Source of the DNA: Riptortus pedestris
Taxonomy: Eukaryota; Arthropoda; Insecta; Hemiptera; Alydidae
DNA length: 64,000 bases
Assembly (NCBI GenBank): GCA_019009955.1
Contig: CM032231.1
Coordinates: 88,070,501-88,134,500, forward strand
Reading direction: 5' to 3'
The translations under genes were made by a program, and so were the position numbers. Below, piece after piece: positions 58,619 to 64,000 of the stretch (positions are counted from its first letter, which is position 1; each line of letters opens with the position of its first letter). Under the pieces are notes generated by a model that ran no database searches, was not told the DNA's origin, and saw nothing but the letters and a program-made list of their open reading frames with translations.

Positions 58619-60170
58619 AACTCCTCGTCAAAAAAAAAACGCAACACCCTAAATTTTATTGATTACACAAGTTTTTAATTGAAATAAAAAATATTATGTT
58701 CATGTTTCTAATGAGACAAATACATTAGAGGAGAAAAACAACAATTTCATTTGAATTCCAGCACTTCTTATCTTTAATCCTATTGTTTATAAACAGCACT
58801 CAGCATAGTCATTCTTATCGACTTAGGGATACAAAAAAAAATTACTAGGGCTCAGTATTCGTGTTAATTTCATCAAGTGCGCATTATTTTAGAATAGAGA
58901 AGTAATTATGGCACGGTTAGATAGAGATGACACAATTAGGGCAGTGACGATGCACCAAGAAGGCCGTAGCACACGTTACATTGCTAATCGACTTGGGGTC
59001 CACTTTTCAACTGTCGCACGGTTCTTGAAACGATTGAGAAAGACAGGAGGATGCACAAGAAGACATGGATCGGGCTGACCACGGGTCACATCAGCGGAAG
59101 ACGACCGTTTTATCCGTCTCCAGACTCTCAGAAATTGGCTAATAACAGCAAACGACTTAAGAATCTTGGCCGCTGGTGTCCGAAACTTACGTGTTTCGGT
59201 ATCAACAGTTACGAGACGAGTGAGGAATAGTGGACTGAGGGCACGAAGGCCCATGGTTGGACCACTTCCCTCCAGAGAGCACCAAAGAGCCCGCCTTAGG
59301 TTTGCCCAGGAGCACCGAGATTGGACTGTCGATGACTGGAGACGAGTCCTGTTCACCGATGAGACCAGAGTGGCGCTAAACTCTCCTGACGGACGCAGAA
59401 GAGTGTGGAGGAAGCCAGGTGAGTGATACAGCCAATGTTGTAAAGTCAGAAAGGAGACTTATGGTGGAGGCTCCGTGATGTTCTGGGGTGGCATCTCATG
59501 GGAAGCTCGCACGGAGTTAGTTTTGATTCGTGGGGGCCCTTTGACTGCACAAAAATACGTGGCAGACATTTTGGAGGACCATGTCATGCCATACATGTCA
59601 TTTATTGGTGAAAATGCGTTTCTTATGCTTGATAATGCAAGGCCACATGTTGCCCTTATTGTTAGGGACTACCTAAACGAAATCAATATCGATACATTGC
59701 CGTGGCCAGCGAGGAGCCCTGACCTAAATTGCATAGAACATTTATGGGACAGACTAAAAAGAAATGTTCGAGCCAGGGAACCAGCACCACTCAACCTCAG
59801 GGAGCTTGAGGCTGCCGTTTTGGAAGAGTGGGAAAGATTACCTCAGGAGGCCGTCTAGGACTTGATCTGGAGCATGCCCACACCTATGGAGGCTGTCATT
59901 CGAGCAAGAGGTGGCAACACTGGTTATTATTGTAAGAATAGTCAATTTAATTTTTAAAAAAGTTAAAATTTTGTTTTTTTCATTTTTAGGATAAATTTTT
60001 ATTTTTTTTTTGTAATTAAAGGAATTAATTTTTTTTTTTCTGAAATACACTTTTTATTACTCCTATGTACTTGTATTATAAGACACAATAAGGTATGATT
60101 CTCTGGTTCAGTAAAAACCCAGTGAAATTAATAAATTTTAGGGTGTTGCGTTTTTTTTTGACGAGGAATG
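58619..60170 (+). mobile_element. Tc1 family DNA transposon, 1,552 bp
   Basis: Inverted ends of about 45 bp (CTCGTCAAAAAAAAA and CGCAACACCCTAAA on the left; the complement at 60125-60170) are flanked by TA at 58617-58618 and 60171-60172. The length and single transposase frame are typical of Tc1 elements. The ends and size are intact, but the coding frame has three stop codons. Confidence 0.95.
58908..59957 (+). pseudogene. Tc1 transposase with three in-frame stops (DD34E)
   Basis: The frame is continuous for 349 codons from ATG 58908 to TAA 59955-59957, with no frameshift. It is broken by TGA at 59076, TGA at 59424 and TAG at 59856. The paired helix-turn-helix region reads GRSTRYIANRLGVHFSTVAR. 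The catalytic residues lie in RRVLFTDETRV, AFLMLDNARPHV and SPDLNCIEHLWD, with 34 residues between the second Asp and the Glu. Each stop is explained by one C-to-T change (two CGA and one CAG codon). It could also be read as a young copy inactivated mainly by deamination. Confidence 0.95.
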
Positions 60171-60172
60171 TA

Positions 60173-60502
60173 TTTTATCATGTTTATAGATAATAAGAAT
60201 TTTTTATTTTGTCGGGAAACTAAATTTATTTGATCCAAATAACGATGATAAATTCGTCAATATTTGCCCAATAGAAATTAAGGCGATAAAGAAAGTGGTT
60301 ATAAAATTGATGCACTAGACTTGATTTGTCGTGATGAAGAAGCTAAATAACGAGTGAAAAATGATGATGATATTTGAATACACATTATACTACTTTTCTT
60401 CTTGAACGTATGTTAGGATATCGCTCTAATGTTTAAAAGGGTAAATGCAACACAGCAATTTGTTTACCTGTGTAAGTTTATTATTCGAAAAAAATGAAAT
60501 TT
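60173..60502. other. Spacer
   Basis: This is AT-rich sequence and nothing was recognised. Confidence 0.4.
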
Positions 60503-60718
60503 TATTTATTAACGTTCGCTCTGTGCTACTATGGCTAATTAAGGCAGTCTATCTATAGGTTACCAGCGTTTTCTAGCCGGAGTGGGACTAAGAGTTTTAT
60601 TTAATGGGTTCGTCACTAAGTGCATTCCTATTGCTCAGGCGAGAAAATAACTCGACACTCTAGGTTAGGCATGTGAGATTAAGACCAACGCAACAACTCA
60701 CATGGATAGCCCGAGCCT
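60503..60718 (-). repeat. tRNA-derived SINE, copy 4 (longest head)
   Basis: The minus strand starts GGAGGCTCGGGCTATCCATG, continues GAGTTGTTGCGTTGGTCTTA, and has a degraded B box and the shared body, ending CGTTAATAAATAAAATTTC. It preserves more of the 5' head than the other copies, showing the tRNA-like acceptor region. Confidence 0.83.
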
Positions 60719-61827
60719 CCGAAAAAAAGTTTAATTTCAAAAAGTGCTAAATCCAATTGGGGATTTTGTAATCCAATAAGGGGATAATGGGTACATACTT
60801 TCCCCCCCTACCCTCCATTACATTTAGGCTCTCAAAGGCATGTGGTTACACGAAATTTGGGAATGAGGGTTAAAATATTATTATGGATTATGAGGTTAAA
60901 TTGTATGCCAAATATCGTGAGCTTATGCGTCTTAGTTACAATGAAATATGTTAAGACGGACGGGATGGCCCTGAACTGTGAGACTATAAGGATCCCTATC
61001 TGAGAATAATATTGTTGTAAGTTTTTTTTTCAATGTATCAAAATAAAAAAAAGTAATAGACCAAATAAAATTTGTAATTGCACATTATAAATCATTTAGA
61101 ATATCAATCATGAAAGTTTTAAGTGAATAAATCTGATCTCACAGATCCCTATGAAAAAATAAACAATTTTTTTTTTTTCAGTGCTGGCACAATACATGAA
61201 TCATATGAGTTTTAAGAGAATCTATCTCAATGGAACAATAAGGAAATCATTTAGTGCAAAATAGAAAAGATTCCTCAGATAATATTATATCATATTATAT
61301 TAGACGAAGGACGTAATTATCTCACGAGTCCTATCCTATGAACTATTATGACGAACACAAATAGAACCAGATAATGAGTGAAGGGGTAGAAGCAGGAGAT
61401 AACAGAACCAAAGAACTCTCATTATCACAGAATAGCGAATATCTGAAAGATATCTAATCTAAGAACAAGCTAAACATCAGTGCACGTGCTCCGCTACTAC
61501 ATGTGTGCATACATTCCGCTCCATTAATGATTATATCGAAAAGATAATTCATTAAAATAATGCAAAATTTCACCAAAATTAGGTGTCCAAAGCAAAGTTT
61601 TTCGGCAAACAAAGGCCAATTAGAGTTTGTGATTGAGAGGATTTTAAGTTGAAAACAAATTTAAAATCTACACTACATTTTCGAATATCGTTATCATTAT
61701 AACCAACCCTAACCATATCACCGTCTTCACTCTTATTAGCACTTCGTGGTATATCCGGAAAACATTCAGGAGATTTCTCCAAGGGAAAATTAACTCTTTG
61801 TGAAAAATAGTATTAACATATATATAC
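60719..61827. other. Spacer
   Basis: No gene was recognised. The 67-residue frame at 61579-61782 (minus) has no motif I know. Confidence 0.35.
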
Positions 61828-61936
61828 AAAATTTAGAAAAGACCTCATTCTCGTCATCTACAAGGTAGGACTGATGGACATTCAAGGAAATGTGTACAAC
61901 CTCAATAGCTGATTTCCCTTGTGGGAAATCTGCTAA
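61828..61936 (+). repeat. Family-A 3' terminus
   Basis: It comprises CATTCTCGTCATCTACAAGG, GTGTACAACCTCAATAGCTG, then ATTTCCCTTGTGGGAAATCT and GCTAAA. Only the last 110 bases of the family are present. Confidence 0.78.
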
Positions 61937-61964
61937 ATCCAATACGTCTTCCCTTATATAGAGT

Positions 61965-62935
61965 ACTAGCCAAGGTACCCGGCTTCGCACGGGAAATCAT
62001 TTGAGACCCAAAGATTCTATTTTGTTATTGGCAATGGTTCTACGTGTACAACTGCTCTTCCCGTCTGGGCTCATTTCTTCCCGTAAGGGTCCGTTGGGCG
62101 ACTTGTGGAAAAAAAAATTTTAGATTTGAAGAATAAATGAAATAAATCTCTAATCATTCCCTCTCCACTGTTTGACACACCGTGAATAATTCAAAATCAT
62201 AATCATGGATAGCACTTATTATAATTAAATATCATCTATAATGTACGTATTTTCTGGATACAATCTAGCTAATATACCCGGCGATGCCCGGGAAATCATC
62301 GTTGACTAACTAATGATAGTATTTTTATAAAAAATCGTTGAAAAATCAATGGGAATCTGAATATCCCCATTTTTAATTTCAGGCCTCTCTCATAACCCCC
62401 ACTCCCGTTTGGACCTAAAAAAATGTAATATATCTTATAATCATGGAAGAATTAATGCTAATTCACATTCCGAGTTTTGTTAAGTTCGGTTCAATCGTTA
62501 GTGCCCAACAAAATTGTTGGCTCCAGCTCTAGTTTTTAGTGTATATCTCGTTTATACTTTTTTATACGACAAAAATGAATATAACAAAAGTTACTCTAAA
62601 TAACAAAATAAACAACTTGTGTCATGTGCATATTTGCCGAAACCCCAATAGGAAACGAAATATCACTATTTTTAATTTCAGGCCTCCCTTAGAACCTTTA
62701 CTCCTGCCCTTCCCTAGAACTGTTGGTATGGCTTATTATAATGAAGGTGTTATTGCTAATACACATAACGAGTTTTATTTAGTTCGGTTGAGTCTTTATA
62801 GGTTTTAGTCTATATGTCGTTTATAATTCGGTATACGAAAAAAGTGTATATAGCAAAAGTTAATCTAAATAACAAAATAAACAAATTTTGTTATGTTATG
62901 GTGTCTATGACATGTGAAACGAAAAAGTATCGATA
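61965..62935 (+). repeat. Family-B repeat, composite copy with two heads
   Basis: One head starts at 61965 (ACTAGCCAAGGTACCCGGCT) and a second at 62265 (CTAGCTAATATACCCGGCG). Two internal units follow, anchored at 62584 and 62853, and a truncated end containing ATGGTGTCTATGACATGTG. The two heads differ in sequence, suggesting two subfamilies joined. Confidence 0.8.
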
Positions 62936-64000
62936 TAGATTAGCTCAACGCAGGCAGGCAAAAAAACTCTTATATGGGAAAAAAAATATGGGTAGAGGAG
63001 CCCAATAATATGCGTCCTATCTTCCATTATATGCTATGCACCCGCGGCAACCTCTTCCATGATATCAAGCACAACATTGCGTTCTAATTTGGTTCATTAT
63101 TCTGATATGCATAACAGTGCAGAAATCCTATGCTCGTCAAGCATAAATATTTTAATGGCCTTAGTAATTATTAGAGAGATCAGTACAGCAATTGCTATTA
63201 TTTTTCTATTTATTGGCAAGGCAATTAAAGAGGAAAATACGTTTAACTATATATGAATGGAATTATTCATACCGGGGAGTGGATAATACCGCAGGAAAAC
63301 AATTTGTGTTATAGCACGGAGATAATGAAATGTAATTATTCAAATTAAATGTTAAAAACTTAATGTCGGGAAGGCGGAAATCTTGATACCTCCAAGATAT
63401 GGCTAGCACAGAAGACATTGGATAAAACTGCCAACATTATAAGTCATTTAAATCATGATAAAATTATTTTACACTTGGTTTCCTTTCTTCGTTAAGGGAG
63501 AAAATTCAAATGCAATCAAAATCGCAATAGGAAGAAAGGTGTAAGGCTTATAAAAGATAGTTGAAAAACTATAGGACCTCGATAAATATAGCAAACCAAA
63601 TTTGGTGGTTCAGATAAAATCTAAAATTTTAAAATGTTTTTATTTGTATATAAATAGAACGTAATTAGTTTTAGATTAATGACTAGTACATCATAATGGT
63701 AAATATTAAAAATCTTAAGGTAACGGAACGAGGAATGTAGGTTGTGCGGTTTTTAACAAGAATTAATTTATGCATTGCACTTCATCATTCATGAAAGGAA
63801 CAGTCATCCTGTGTGAGGTGTTCACTTTCATGGCACACAAACCAAAGTATCTTCTGACGCAGTTCTAAATTATAACTCCATGGAAGAGGGAAACAAATTG
63901 AACATTCTGCTGGACTATCTGCTCAACTTATTAAGAGTAATTAATCAGGTCATGACACTATTATGGAAGCACAATAAGAGGAAGCTCGCATGAGCTAATA
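62936..64000. other. Window end, no gene recognised
   Basis: This is AT-rich sequence with short frames only. Nothing was matched to the repeats above. Confidence 0.4.

Noticed and set aside
58976..59356. 126-residue minus-strand frame
   Set aside because: It is the antisense shadow of the Tc1 transposase.

Overview
The window is a stretch of an AT-rich eukaryotic nuclear genome. It has GT-AG introns, long gene-poor tracts, many (TA)n and (GT)n arrays, and layers of transposons. The host gene is an animal-type ABCG transporter. The mix of Tc1/mariner, hAT, Penelope-like, gypsy-type LTR and tRNA-derived SINE relics fits an arthropod. I lean towards a copepod such as a sea louse, but that is inference; no species was identified by any search.

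One host gene is supported. It is an ABCG1/ABCG4-like half-transporter on the minus strand, spread over 11 coding exons between 45342 and 5263. Every splice junction reads as GT-AG and every codon phase joins exactly, giving about 619 residues from the first ATG in the first exon seen. That exon starts at a clear splice acceptor, so at least one more 5' exon exists, and neither it nor the promoter was found. The gene has Walker A, Q-loop, LSGGQ signature, Walker B and H-loop, followed by about six membrane segments. Its first visible intron is about 24 kb and holds much of the mobile DNA.

Layout: 1-5262 is 3' flank with no gene. 5263-20960 holds ten exons, with one long repeat (family B) and several family-A repeat copies in the introns. 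20961-45217 is the giant intron, with a 60-bp minisatellite, an internally deleted mariner nested in a family-A repeat, a broken gypsy-type LTR element, a Tc1-like pseudogene with a probable intron, a second family-B copy and further family-A copies. 45218-45342 is the first visible coding exon. 45343-64000 is upstream DNA with a 1.7-kb hAT element with 8-bp target duplication, a solo LTR, a Penelope-like RT relic, a 1.55-kb Tc1 with three stop codons, a SINE and a third family-B copy.

The most noteworthy pattern is the family-A repeat, seen in more than a dozen copies. It has a 12-nt subterminal inverted repeat, hairpins at both ends, a microsatellite core and head-to-tail neighbours. That layout resembles Helentron-associated (DINE-1-like) elements. 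No rRNA, intact tRNA gene or CRISPR array was seen.
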